Origin: JAVBNU01 sp031551265
Lineage (GTDB): Bacteria > Cyanobacteriota > Vampirovibrionia > Gastranaerophilales > Gastranaerophilaceae
Assembly (NCBI GenBank): GCA_031551265.1
Contig: JAVBNU010000005.1
Coordinates: 62,001-126,000, forward strand
Direction: 5' to 3'
DNA: 64,000 bases
The notes under the pieces were generated by a model, which saw only the letters and a program-made list of their open reading frames with translations, was not told the origin of the DNA and did not search any database. Shown here piece by piece: positions 43,230-50,497 of the stretch. The position numbers and the translations under genes were made by a program. Numbering within the stretch: the first letter of the stretch is position 1; the number at the start of each line of letters is the position of its first letter.

Positions 43230-44180
43230 TTACGGCTGATTTACTGCTTCTTTGGATTTATTCTTCAAGAAATTAAATAAACCTTCTTGAGTTTCTCGTG
43301 AAGCAGCAAATTTCACGTCATAAACACCTTTGGTTGCGCCGCCAGCTAATCCGCCAAGCCCTCCAAGAGCTGTTCCGAGTAATGCAAAGGGCGGGGGCTC
43401 AAGTGCTACCACACCTACAGCCGTACCGACTACGAAGCCACCTGCTGCTCCACCTGCACCGCCGGCAAGGGTACTTCCTACCGCATGAGCAACAGGACCA
43501 TCAGCAGTTATATAACTCATTAAATCATTACCGGCTACAGGTTTAGGGCTTACAGACCAATGTAAGTTCTCTTTAAAATGTTGATTCATTTGATCCAGGG
43601 TGATTAATAGCTGTGGAGCATTTTTGATTTCACCACTATTACATTTTTCCAGAATTTTTCCTAATAATTTATCGGCTGAACCAGCTGTTGTCCAAGTTTT
43701 TTTGTAGTCAGAATTTTTCAAATCAGATATAACTTTAGCTAGTTCTTTGGTATCGTATAATTTTTCTTTTGTATCAAGGGCAACGGAGTCGTATATTTGC
43801 TTTAAATTCTCTTGATAGAGGCACTCTTGACTATTAGAATCGCTTGGTATAAATCTATGAAAAGTTGTATTTGGAGTGTTATAGTGAGTACTCTTAAGGT
43901 TTCCTATACCGTTTAATATAACTTCATTAATTTTAATATCATTTTTAACAGCTGTTGGAATGGTTATGTCGGTGTTACGAATTTCTTTCACTGCATCAGC
44001 CGGCACAGTAAATTCTATTTCTTTACCCTCGGGTGATGTAGTTGTAACTTTTGCTGAACGGTCAGCCATGATTGAAACTGACGTTTTTTTCTCTGCAGGT
44101 TTTTCAGCAGTTTTTTCTACAGGTGTATTTGCAGGTGTGCCAGCAGCCGTTGCGCCTTGTGGCGGTACTAAAATTGTCAT
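43230..44180 (-). CDS. Glycine-zipper membrane protein under the shared promoter
   Basis: A 316-residue protein of unknown function. It begins MTILVPPQGATAAG and has a Thr/Pro/Lys-rich low-complexity segment (about 14-35) in place of a clear S-F-G tag. A mixed central region follows. Residues about 228-285 are highly glycine- and alanine-rich with small-residue spacing (GSTLAGGAGGAAGGFVVGTAVG ... LGTALGGLGGLAGG), the pattern of a membrane-inserting glycine zipper as found in bacteriocins and pore-formers. AGGAGG precedes the start. A pentanucleotide repeat lies just upstream of its promoter element. Confidence 0.65.
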   Translation of the reverse strand: MTILVPPQGATAAGTPANTPVEKTAEKPAEKKTSVSIMADRSAKVTTTSPEGKEIEFTVPADAVKEIRNTDITIPTAVKNDIKINEVILNGIGNLKSTHYNTPNTTFHRFIPSDSNSQECLYQENLKQIYDSVALDTKEKLYDTKELAKVISDLKNSDYKKTWTTAGSADKLLGKILEKCNSGEIKNAPQLLITLDQMNQHFKENLHWSVSPKPVAGNDLMSYITADGPVAHAVGSTLAGGAGGAAGGFVVGTAVGVVALEPPPFALLGTALGGLGGLAGGATKGVYDVKFAASRETQEGLFNFLKNKSKEAVNQP

Positions 44181-44229
44181 AAAATCCTCCTAAGTTTTTC
44201 CTAATTCCTAAATGTAATATCCTATGTGT

Positions 44230-44261
44230 TTATAAAAAAAATTTGAAAACAAAAATTGCCT
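44230..44261 (-). promoter_or_regulatory. Shared tag-regulon promoter element (copy I)
   Basis: On the minus strand AGGCAATTTTTGTTTTCAAA, a T-run and TTTATAAAC. The -10-like TTTATA/TATAAA falls at positions 26-33 of the element, about 50 bases before the ATG at 44180. Confidence 0.55.
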
Positions 44262-44269
44262 GACTTACT

Positions 44270-44299
44270 CTATTCTATTCTATTCTATTCTATTCTATT
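44270..44299. repeat. Pentanucleotide microsatellite (CTATT)6
   Basis: Six perfect tandem copies of CTATT begin nine bases upstream of promoter element copy I (in the direction of the minus-strand gene). A length that is not a multiple of the helical turn, this close to a promoter, is a typical arrangement for slippage-driven change in expression. Confidence 0.85.
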
Positions 44300-44362
44300 G
44301 TTTATTATGATTGAGTTTCAGGTATTTAAAATTGGAGTTTACATAACTTCACAACTGTTTTT

Positions 44363-44384
44363 CGGTGCGTAGGACACACCCTAC
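44363..44384. repeat. Short GGTGCGT-type dispersed repeat
   Basis: CGGTGCGTAGGACACACCCTAC, a decayed relative of the palindrome at 1321. Confidence 0.5.
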
Positions 44385-44408
44385 ATTTCTACATTTCTTT
44401 GACATATT

Positions 44409-44450
44409 GCCCCTCGCCCCTGTGCGGGAGAGGGGTTGGGGTGAGGGGTA
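44409..44450. repeat. CTCGCCCC...GGGGTGAGGGG repeat, short copy
   Basis: A shortened copy of the repeat at 25708, lying directly after the dnaA stop codon (44457), where its hairpin may act as terminator. Confidence 0.65.
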
Positions 44451-44456
44451 CATTCG

Positions 44457-45854
44457 TTATTCACAAATCATTTTTTTGAGTTCTTCGATTGTGTTTTCGA
44501 GGATGCGATTGGTTGCGGCGTCAGATTTTACTTTGTCATACGAGTATAAAATTGTGGAGTGTTTTTTGTCGAAAAACTCGCCGATGCTGACTAGATTTTC
44601 GTTTGTTAATTCTTTCGCCAGGTAAATCGCTAACTGGCGCGCGTTAGCAATTTTCGCCGCACGCGCTGTGCCTAAAAGTTCTTTTTCAGGGATGTTAAAA
44701 TATTTACTTACGATTGCTAAAACCGAATTTAGCGTGACTTGTTTGCGATTTTCATCGTAATTAATCGCTTTTTTCACAACGTCAAGCGTCAGAGGCGTCT
44801 CGTAAATACTTGCATAGGCAGTAATTTTATTAAATGCGCCTTCAAGTTCACGCACATTGCGCGAGTATACAGTTGCTAGGAAATTAATTATTTCAAATGG
44901 AACCTCGATTGAATTTTCTTTCGCGAGATTACTTAAGATTGCCATACGTGTCTCGATATCAGGTGGCTGGATATCGGCTAAAAGTCCCATCTCAAAGCGT
45001 GAGCGCAATCGCTCGGGTAATTCACCAATATCTTTTGGCGGCCTGTCACTTGTAAAGACAATTTGTTTTTCTTTCAAGTACAGTGATTCAAAGGTATTAA
45101 AGAGTTCTTCTTTCATTCGTTCTTTGCCTTCGATGAACTGAATGTCGTCAATTAAAAGCACATCAATATTTCTATACTTTTGTCTAAATTTATCCATTTT
45201 TGTGTTTGTATCACCGCCACGCATAAGGCATTGTATGAGTTCGTTTAAAAACTCTTCCGATTTGAGGTATTTAACCCTCAGCGCAGGGTAATTATACAAA
45301 ATGTAATGACCAATTGATTGTAATAAGTGTGTTTTGCCGAGTCCGGAGTTGCCGTATATGAATAGTGGATTATATTTTTTACCGGGTGATTTAGCCACAG
45401 TCATAGCGGCTGCGTGGGCAAATTTGCTGCCTGAGCCAACGACAAAATTTTCAAACCTGTATTTTAAATTCAGATTGCAAAATGACTGCATTTGTTTCAG
45501 ATTATCGTACTTAGAGTCTGATTCGTTTTTATCTGTAGCTGCTTTTTTCTCGTCTTCTTTGGCCTGTTTTGAATATTCTTTTTCGAGTTTTTGCCGCAAA
45601 ACTTTGTCGACTACCATATTAAAATTTATGTTTTTCCCAAGAACTTCTTTGAATGCATCGGTAATGACAGAATAGTATTGTTGTGTAATGATTTGTTTAG
45701 CCATCAAATGACCTGTCAACACAGTAAACTGATTCTCATCGTATGACTGAGGAACCATTGGCACAAGCCAGGGCTCAAACGTGGAGTTGGGTATTTTTTC
45801 ACCAACTATTTCTAGTACTTCATTCCAAATTTCGACGACGTTTTGCTTTTCCAT
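44457..45854 (-). CDS. dnaA: Chromosomal replication initiator DnaA
   Basis: The 465-residue protein has the N-terminal DnaB-interaction domain (WNEVLEIVGEKIPNSTFEPWL), a Lys/Glu-rich linker, the AAA+ domain with Walker A GNSGLGKTHLL and Walker B DVLLIDDIQF, and the C-terminal DNA-binding signature ANARQLAIYLAKELTNENLVSIGEFFDKKHSTILYSY. All domains are complete. Neither dnaN nor a cluster of TTATCCACA boxes lies nearby, so the origin may be elsewhere. A perfect TATAAT lies eight bases before the ATG with no ribosome-binding site. Confidence 0.97.
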   Translation of the reverse strand: MEKQNVVEIWNEVLEIVGEKIPNSTFEPWLVPMVPQSYDENQFTVLTGHLMAKQIITQQYYSVITDAFKEVLGKNINFNMVVDKVLRQKLEKEYSKQAKEDEKKAATDKNESDSKYDNLKQMQSFCNLNLKYRFENFVVGSGSKFAHAAAMTVAKSPGKKYNPLFIYGNSGLGKTHLLQSIGHYILYNYPALRVKYLKSEEFLNELIQCLMRGGDTNTKMDKFRQKYRNIDVLLIDDIQFIEGKERMKEELFNTFESLYLKEKQIVFTSDRPPKDIGELPERLRSRFEMGLLADIQPPDIETRMAILSNLAKENSIEVPFEIINFLATVYSRNVRELEGAFNKITAYASIYETPLTLDVVKKAINYDENRKQVTLNSVLAIVSKYFNIPEKELLGTARAAKIANARQLAIYLAKELTNENLVSIGEFFDKKHSTILYSYDKVKSDAATNRILENTIEELKKMICE

Positions 45855-45891
45855 GTGATTAATTATACTATGAGGCTGCGGAAAAAGTTAA
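45855..45891 (-). promoter_or_regulatory. Leaderless promoter of dnaA
   Basis: TTAACT, 18 bases, TATAAT (45867-45862) on the minus strand; the ATG is at 45854. The -35 lies inside the arm of the hairpin at 45873-45920. Confidence 0.55.
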
Positions 45892-46036
45892 TTTTTTTTA
45901 AATTAACTTTTTCTACGCCTCCATACGACAGTTTCAAAAAGCCGAAAACGAACAGTTTTCGGCTTTTTTCACACAGTTTAGGTCGGTCACGAAAAAGTTA
46001 AGAAAAAAACTTTCTAAAACTTTTTTCGTGACCTCC
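45873..46036. repeat. Three consecutive hairpins between dnaA and the next gene
   Basis: First, 45873-45920, arms AGGCTGCGGAAAAAGTTAAT and its imperfect complement. Second, 45941-45963, a GCCGAAAAC stem with a T-run on each side, looking like an intrinsic terminator. Third, 45985-46034, arms GGTCACGAAAAAGTT and complement. The outer two share GAAAAAGTTA. As the flanking genes diverge, no transcript from them should end here, so the terminator is unexplained. Confidence 0.6.
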
Positions 46037-46103
46037 TTTAACCAATTTTAAAAACTTGGCGAAAATGGCATTTGTAAAGATTTCTATATTATTACTATAA
46101 AAA

Positions 46104-46136
46104 TAGCAAATTTTTTCCTTCACAGGGTTTATAATA
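46104..46136 (+). promoter_or_regulatory. Shared tag-regulon promoter element (copy D)
   Basis: TAGCAAATTTTTTCCTTCAC and then TTTATAATA, with TATAAT at 46130-46135, 30 bases before the ATG at 46165. Confidence 0.7.
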
Positions 46137-46164
46137 AGGGTAAGATAAGGTAAGGTGTAGAATT

Positions 46165-46476
46165 ATGGTTAAACCAATCAGTGTAAATATGAATCCCGCA
46201 AATAGTGTTTCTCAGCAAAATTTTGGCAGAGATAATCAACGCTCCGGCCCGAGCACCTATCAACTGGTAAAAAGTGGTGCACGTGATATTGTAACCGGCG
46301 GTATTGTTGGTGCTGCTTGGGGTATCGGAGGTCACGTATTTAGTAAAACACCATGGAAACTTCTTACTCAAAACGCCTGGAAAGGGGTAGGTCTGCAAGC
46401 TGCCTCCTGGGCTGCTGCATTTTTGCTGATTGATATGGCTTGCAAGTTTACAGGACGTTTGTTTAGCGACCGCTAA
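46165..46476 (+). CDS. Tagged small protein (QQNFG motif)
   Basis: A 103-residue protein starting MVKPISVNMNPANSVSQQNFG, with the core N-F-G at 19-21. Two Gly/Ala-rich hydrophobic segments follow (about 42-57, IVTGGIVGAAWGIGGHV; about 72-92, GVGLQAASWAAAFLLIDMAC), suggesting a small integral membrane protein with a basic end (GRLFSDR). Shared promoter upstream. No known family. Confidence 0.65.
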   Translation: MVKPISVNMNPANSVSQQNFGRDNQRSGPSTYQLVKSGARDIVTGGIVGAAWGIGGHVFSKTPWKLLTQNAWKGVGLQAASWAAAFLLIDMACKFTGRLFSDR

Positions 46477-46558
46477 AATTTGCCCCTAAAACTCAATACT
46501 TAAGTATTAGAAAGTTCAAACTTTTTTATAATTCTAATCCTAACATTGCGGTGTTATT

Positions 46559-46945
46559 ATGGACATAACACGGATGTTTTTAAGGGATAATGTGATGCAT
46601 AATTTAGCGGCTTCCAGCGCTCAAACTTTAACTTTGAAGTTATCTTCAGATGATTTGTGCATCGAAAAATTATCTCAGCTGGAAGACATTCTATATGCAA
46701 ATCCGTGTATACAAAAACTCGGGTTTAATCTTTCACAGATAAAGGTTTTGGGGAATGAATTTTTCGAATGGCTCGGACAAATTGCAAAATACAAAGATAT
46801 TTCCGTGTATAGCTTGGATGCAGAAAATATGGTACTTTTCTACCTAATGGATTACAGCAAATTTGTTTCACTTTTTTTGAATGAAAAAGATTTTTTGCGC
46901 AATAAACACATTCTTGTAAAACGTCGATTGCGAATTTGCAGGTAA
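46559..46945 (+). CDS. Small protein, possibly STAS-like
   Basis: The 128-residue protein has alternating strands and helices (TLTLKLSSDDLCIEKLSQLEDIL ... KLGFNLSQIKVLGNEFFEWLGQIAKYKDISVYSLDAENMVLFYLMDYSKF) in an order like that of STAS (anti-sigma antagonist) domains, but the conserved D-S/T-S-G phosphorylation site reads V-L-G-N-E. If it is STAS-like it is probably not phosphorylated. It follows the tagged gene by 82 bases. No strong ribosome-binding site. Confidence 0.45.
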   Translation: MDITRMFLRDNVMHNLAASSAQTLTLKLSSDDLCIEKLSQLEDILYANPCIQKLGFNLSQIKVLGNEFFEWLGQIAKYKDISVYSLDAENMVLFYLMDYSKFVSLFLNEKDFLRNKHILVKRRLRICR

Positions 46946-46946
46946 C

Positions 46947-46974
46947 TTGAAATTTTTTGGATATCGGTTATAAT
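46947..46974 (+). promoter_or_regulatory. Sigma-70-type promoter with no ORF downstream
   Basis: TTGAAA (46947-46952), 16 bases, TATAAT (46969-46974). The predicted start point is about 46981, exactly where a long imperfect hairpin begins. Confidence 0.5.
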
Positions 46975-46980
46975 TAAAAC

Positions 46981-47095
46981 ATAAGGGGGAATACCCCATT
47001 TGTGGAGCAAATGTGGTATTCACTTCGACCCTTATACAAAAAGTAAAATAACTTCAATGAAAAGCTTTAGACATACTAAGGCTTTTCTTATTGTT
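46981..47095 (+). ncRNA. Candidate small RNA of about 110 nt
   Basis: A long imperfect stem-loop (46981-47035: ATAAGGG...CCCTTAT as the base, GAATACC-CATTTG / CAAATG-GGTATTC as the upper stem) is followed by a second hairpin (GAAAAGCTTTAG 47059-47070 / CTAAGGCTTTTC 47076-47087) and a T-rich tract like an intrinsic terminator. A consensus promoter precedes it and no plus-strand ORF is credible. It overlaps a small minus-strand ORF (47032-47106). On the minus strand the first hairpin could instead be the terminator of the flavodiiron transcript. Conservation has not been checked. Confidence 0.4.
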
Positions 47096-47106
47096 TCCTT
47101 TTTCAT
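47032..47106 (-). CDS. Possible 24-residue hydrophobic peptide
   Basis: A short ORF with a strong ribosome-binding site, AAAGGAGGG, five bases before its ATG (47106-47104). The peptide begins MKKETIRKALVC and ends in a hydrophobic stretch (LKLFIEVILLFV). It lies 70 bases after the flavodiiron stop in the same direction and is antisense to the small-RNA candidate. Small membrane peptides of this kind are type I toxins or membrane-protein cofactors; which, if either, applies here is unknown. Confidence 0.35.
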   Translation of the reverse strand: MKKETIRKALVCLKLFIEVILLFV

Positions 47107-47176
47107 ACTTCCCTCCTTTCCAACCTGTTTCTTCGTAAACAATGTGTGTTGGGGAGGTCAGGTCTTACCCTATACC

Positions 47177-48343
47177 TTAGCTATTGTGTTTTTCTGCGAT
47201 TGTGGCGGCTAGTTTGTCGAGTTCTTCAAAATCTTTTTGAGTTGGCTTACCTTTTGCTAAGTAGCCGTCAATTTTTTCGACTTTTAAATTTTTAAAACTT
47301 TCAAGCAATTTCTCTGCTAAAATCCCACCCCAGCCAAATGAGCCAATTACAGAAATAAATTTAATATTTGGTCTCAATGCGCCGATTAAACTTGCTGCAT
47401 AAATTGCAGTCGGGTGAGGGCCTGCTAAAACCATTGATGAAGCGAGTACAAGTGTTTTTGTATTAACCAATGCCATTGCGATGTCGCCTGTATCACCTGT
47501 TACGATATCAAAAGTCTCGACTTCAATTCCGCGTTTTTCTAAAGCTGCTTTTAAGTAATTAACCATTTCTAAAGTGCTGCCATACATTGATACGTATGGA
47601 ATAACGACTCGGTTTTTAACTTCTTCAGACGTCCATTCAGAATATGCATCCAAAATGAATGCAGGATTTTTCCAGATAGGGCCATGTGATGGGAAAATCA
47701 TTGCAGGTGCTAAATCTTTTACTTGTTGAGTATATTTAGCGGCAAAGTTACGGAACGGCATCATAATCTCAGCATAATATCTTTTTGCAGCGCAATATAA
47801 CTCTTTTGACTCATCACCAAAAATTTGTGTTGTCGGGTAATGCGATCCAAAAAAGTCTGTCGTGAATAGAATATTTTGCTCAACCAAATGAGCAAACATC
47901 GTATCAGGCCAGTGAACCCAAGGAGCCATCATAAATCTGAAAGTTTTGTCACCCAATGAAAGCTCGCTGCCTTCTTCGATTACCTGAAATTTTTCATCAG
48001 GAACGTGTATCATAAGTTGAATTATTTCTTTGCATTTTGCATTTGTAACAACGATTGCTTCTGGATATTTTGCCAAAATTACAGGCAGCCCACCGGAGTG
48101 ATCTTGTTCTCCGTGACATGAAATTATATAATCAATTTTTGTGATATTTGCTTCATCCAGCTTTGCAACAAGTTCATTGACCTTCTCGGGATATACTGTG
48201 TCAATCAATGCAGTTTTTTCAGAACCTTTGACCAAATATGAATTATATGTAGTTCCTAACGGCAGCGGTATTAATTGGTCAAAAAGTTTTCTGTCAGGAT
48301 GCTGTGAGCCTGTGTAAAAAATGTCCTTTAGTATTTCTTGCAT
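47177..48343 (-). CDS. Flavodiiron protein (O2/NO reductase)
   Basis: The 388-residue protein has a beta-lactamase-like diiron domain with HGEQDHSGG (H-x-E-x-D-H, about 77-82) and later iron ligands in APWVHWPDTM, FTTDFFGSHY and FPSHGPIW, followed by a flavodoxin domain (PYVSMYGSTLEMVNYL). Flavodiiron proteins reduce O2 to water or NO to N2O and protect anaerobes. No rubredoxin is fused. Its end is near the small-peptide and RNA candidates. Confidence 0.93.
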   Translation of the reverse strand: MQEILKDIFYTGSQHPDRKLFDQLIPLPLGTTYNSYLVKGSEKTALIDTVYPEKVNELVAKLDEANITKIDYIISCHGEQDHSGGLPVILAKYPEAIVVTNAKCKEIIQLMIHVPDEKFQVIEEGSELSLGDKTFRFMMAPWVHWPDTMFAHLVEQNILFTTDFFGSHYPTTQIFGDESKELYCAAKRYYAEIMMPFRNFAAKYTQQVKDLAPAMIFPSHGPIWKNPAFILDAYSEWTSEEVKNRVVIPYVSMYGSTLEMVNYLKAALEKRGIEVETFDIVTGDTGDIAMALVNTKTLVLASSMVLAGPHPTAIYAASLIGALRPNIKFISVIGSFGWGGILAEKLLESFKNLKVEKIDGYLAKGKPTQKDFEELDKLAATIAEKHNS

Positions 48344-48427
48344 TGATGTTTTCCTCTAATAAATTTCACAGCTTCAATATAACAACAACAAATATTTTTT
48401 ACAACGCAACTCCTGACATATGCAAGA

Positions 48428-49516
48428 TTATGCTCTATTTTTTTTGCTGTTATTACTTATCAATTCCCGCAAGAATTCTGTTTCTTTGTTCATGTGGTGG
48501 AATCGTGCGCAATATTTGAGTTCTTCGTCGTCACTTGCATCAAAGTAATGCGTTAGGTGCACAACGGGCTCGTCTTGACAAAAACTGAATCCGTAAAAAT
48601 CAATATTGTCAAAATTTCCAAATTTTCTATAATATTCCCAAATAAACAATAATCCAGATGTTGCCATACCTATACCACTTGCTTTTATCAACGAGTAATG
48701 ACACTCAGCATCAAAATTATACACATTTTCACCATTTTTAAATTGACGATAAAGTATATCAAGGATTTCTTGACGAACGGTGTCATGATCAAAATCAGTC
48801 CTCCAGATATTAAGCTTGTATTTTTCTTTTCTGTCTATAATGCCACCACTGCCTACAGCACGTGTCCAAATATCTGTTTTTGAGCCATAGTCATTCTCAT
48901 AGCCTTTTATTTCGTAATTATTAAATCGCACAACAATGTCATGTGAATCAATTTCTGCCCCTTTAGCTTTGCCTACTTCAGAAGGAGCATTTCCCACAAG
49001 AGCGATAGTTTTATCTTTTAAACTTTCGTAGAATACCTCTTTTTCGTGGCTTTTACTCAACTCATCATGTATGTATATCGTTTTTTCTATCGCCTCATTA
49101 GAAATACCGTTTTCTTGTGCGAATCTCGCTACAAGCTTGCAAGTTTCAATGCCCGTTAATCCTTTGTACGCAATGTATGTATCAAGAGCAATTCGCGCTT
49201 TTTGCACCTCGCCAGCTTCGATCAAGCAGGCTACATATATCAACCAAAATGGACGAAAATATGAATGCCAGGCATGCGGCGAGCTGGAAACAAATTCAAA
49301 ATACCTCATCAAGTCTTCTCTGTCAGCTACCTCTTTGGTTTGCCACATTGTGCACACAAATCTATCCGGTATAAGAAAGTTACGCAATGAGCGCACCGCC
49401 TTCACAGAATTATATCTTTTAAATTTGAATCCACAAATCGATACTTCTTCAAAACAATCCGAAAGTTCTTTTATCGAAAAAAGAACTTTCGAAATTTTTC
49501 TCATAAAACTACTCAT
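48428..49516 (-). CDS. GT29-type sialyltransferase-like glycosyltransferase
   Basis: The ORF extends to 49573, but AGAGGG and the ATG at 49516 give a better start (362 residues). An N-terminal helical region (about 1-165) precedes a domain with features of family 29 sialyltransferases: an L-type motif (VGNAPSEVGKAKGAEIDSHDIVVRFNN then GYENDYGSKTDIW), an S-type motif (GIGMATSGLLFIWEYY) followed by IDFYGFSF, and a late H-x-x-H-Y. These enzymes move sialic acid or related sugars from CMP donors. It stands alone, without polysaccharide genes. The donor is not predictable. Confidence 0.75.
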   Translation of the reverse strand: MSSFMRKISKVLFSIKELSDCFEEVSICGFKFKRYNSVKAVRSLRNFLIPDRFVCTMWQTKEVADREDLMRYFEFVSSSPHAWHSYFRPFWLIYVACLIEAGEVQKARIALDTYIAYKGLTGIETCKLVARFAQENGISNEAIEKTIYIHDELSKSHEKEVFYESLKDKTIALVGNAPSEVGKAKGAEIDSHDIVVRFNNYEIKGYENDYGSKTDIWTRAVGSGGIIDRKEKYKLNIWRTDFDHDTVRQEILDILYRQFKNGENVYNFDAECHYSLIKASGIGMATSGLLFIWEYYRKFGNFDNIDFYGFSFCQDEPVVHLTHYFDASDDEELKYCARFHHMNKETEFLRELISNNSKKNRA

Positions 49517-49680
49517 ACATAACCCTCTCTGTCTTTTTATTATTTTAATACAAGCAGATTTTTTTAGCACCATTATACTTTGAAATTTTTCTGCAAAATA
49601 TCATCTTTTTACATCTTAACAATCTATAGACCGCAAAGATTGTTGGTGTATAATAAACTTGTAAGTTAAATGGGGAAAAT

Positions 49681-50472
49681 ATGAAACTGACATCTAACAT
49701 CAAAAACAAACAAACAGACTTTAATTGTGATTTAGCCCAATCCTTTGGAGTGTATAAGAATGAGACCGAATATGAATTGATGGAATATATGAGTTCTGTC
49801 AACATTGCGTGCGGGTTTCATGCCGGCGAACCCAACGCAATCAAGCGTGCACTGCTGGCGTGTAAAGGCCAAAATGTCGCAATTGGCGCACATATCGGCT
49901 TCCCCGATATCGCCGGTTTTGGCTATCACAATATGGATTTGAGCGCTGAGGAAATTGAGGCAATCGTAATTTATCAAGTTGGTGCTTTAGCATCTTTCGC
50001 AAAGTCATTCGGGCTGGAAATTGAGCATGTAAGACCTCATGGCGCAATGTATAAAATGGCTGCCGAGAATTTTCAGTTCTCACTAAATCTTGCAAAAGCT
50101 ATCAAAAAATTTGATAAATGGCTTATTTATTATGGCGCCGCAGGACAAACTCTTGAAAATGTCGGTGAAGAACTTGATATCAGAGTTGCACATGAATTAT
50201 TCTTAGACAAAAAATACAATTTCGACGGAAGTGTGAATTTTGCAGCCAATGACATTATCAGCACACCAGAGTCAATGAAACGCCTTAATTCAATCATAAA
50301 TTACAACGTTATTGACAATATTGAAGGTGGCAAAATGGAAGTCAAATACGACACAATACATTTTTCAAGCAAAGCCATAAATTCGATAGAACTAGCTGAG
50401 GAAGCTACCAAAATCGTCACACCGTTCCCTGTTAATTATAATAAAGTGGAATCATCAGGCTGGGTGAACTAA
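49681..50472 (+). CDS. pxpA: 5-oxoprolinase subunit A (LamB/YcsF family)
   Basis: The 263-residue protein shows the family blocks DFNCDLAQSFGVYKN, NIACGFHAGEPNAI, GAHIGFPDIAGFG and VRPHGAMYKMA. PxpA acts with PxpB and PxpC to open 5-oxoproline with ATP; neither partner is in the window. Family members usually have D-L-N-C-D-x-G-E near the start, which here reads D-F-N-C-D-L-A-Q-S. A TATAAT box and GGGGAAA precede the ATG. It heads a run with yvcK, panB and panC. Confidence 0.88.
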   Translation: MKLTSNIKNKQTDFNCDLAQSFGVYKNETEYELMEYMSSVNIACGFHAGEPNAIKRALLACKGQNVAIGAHIGFPDIAGFGYHNMDLSAEEIEAIVIYQVGALASFAKSFGLEIEHVRPHGAMYKMAAENFQFSLNLAKAIKKFDKWLIYYGAAGQTLENVGEELDIRVAHELFLDKKYNFDGSVNFAANDIISTPESMKRLNSIINYNVIDNIEGGKMEVKYDTIHFSSKAINSIELAEEATKIVTPFPVNYNKVESSGWVN

Positions 50473-50497
50473 AATATTAATATAAAGGAAGGTCAAA

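Noticed and set aside
45855..46164. oriC next to dnaA
   Set aside because: No TTATCCACA-type boxes and no dnaN; the hairpins alone are not enough to call an origin.
47130..47180. 4.5S SRP RNA suggested by GGTCAGGTCT
   Set aside because: The conserved GGAAG-GAAGCAG apical part of the SRP RNA is missing.
47000..47212. A 70-codon plus-strand frame across the small-RNA candidate
   Set aside because: No ribosome-binding site; it runs through two hairpins and a terminator-like signal.
49071..49583. A 170-codon open frame antisense to the sialyltransferase-like gene
   Set aside because: No ribosome-binding site and no domain; the minus-strand frame has recognisable motifs.
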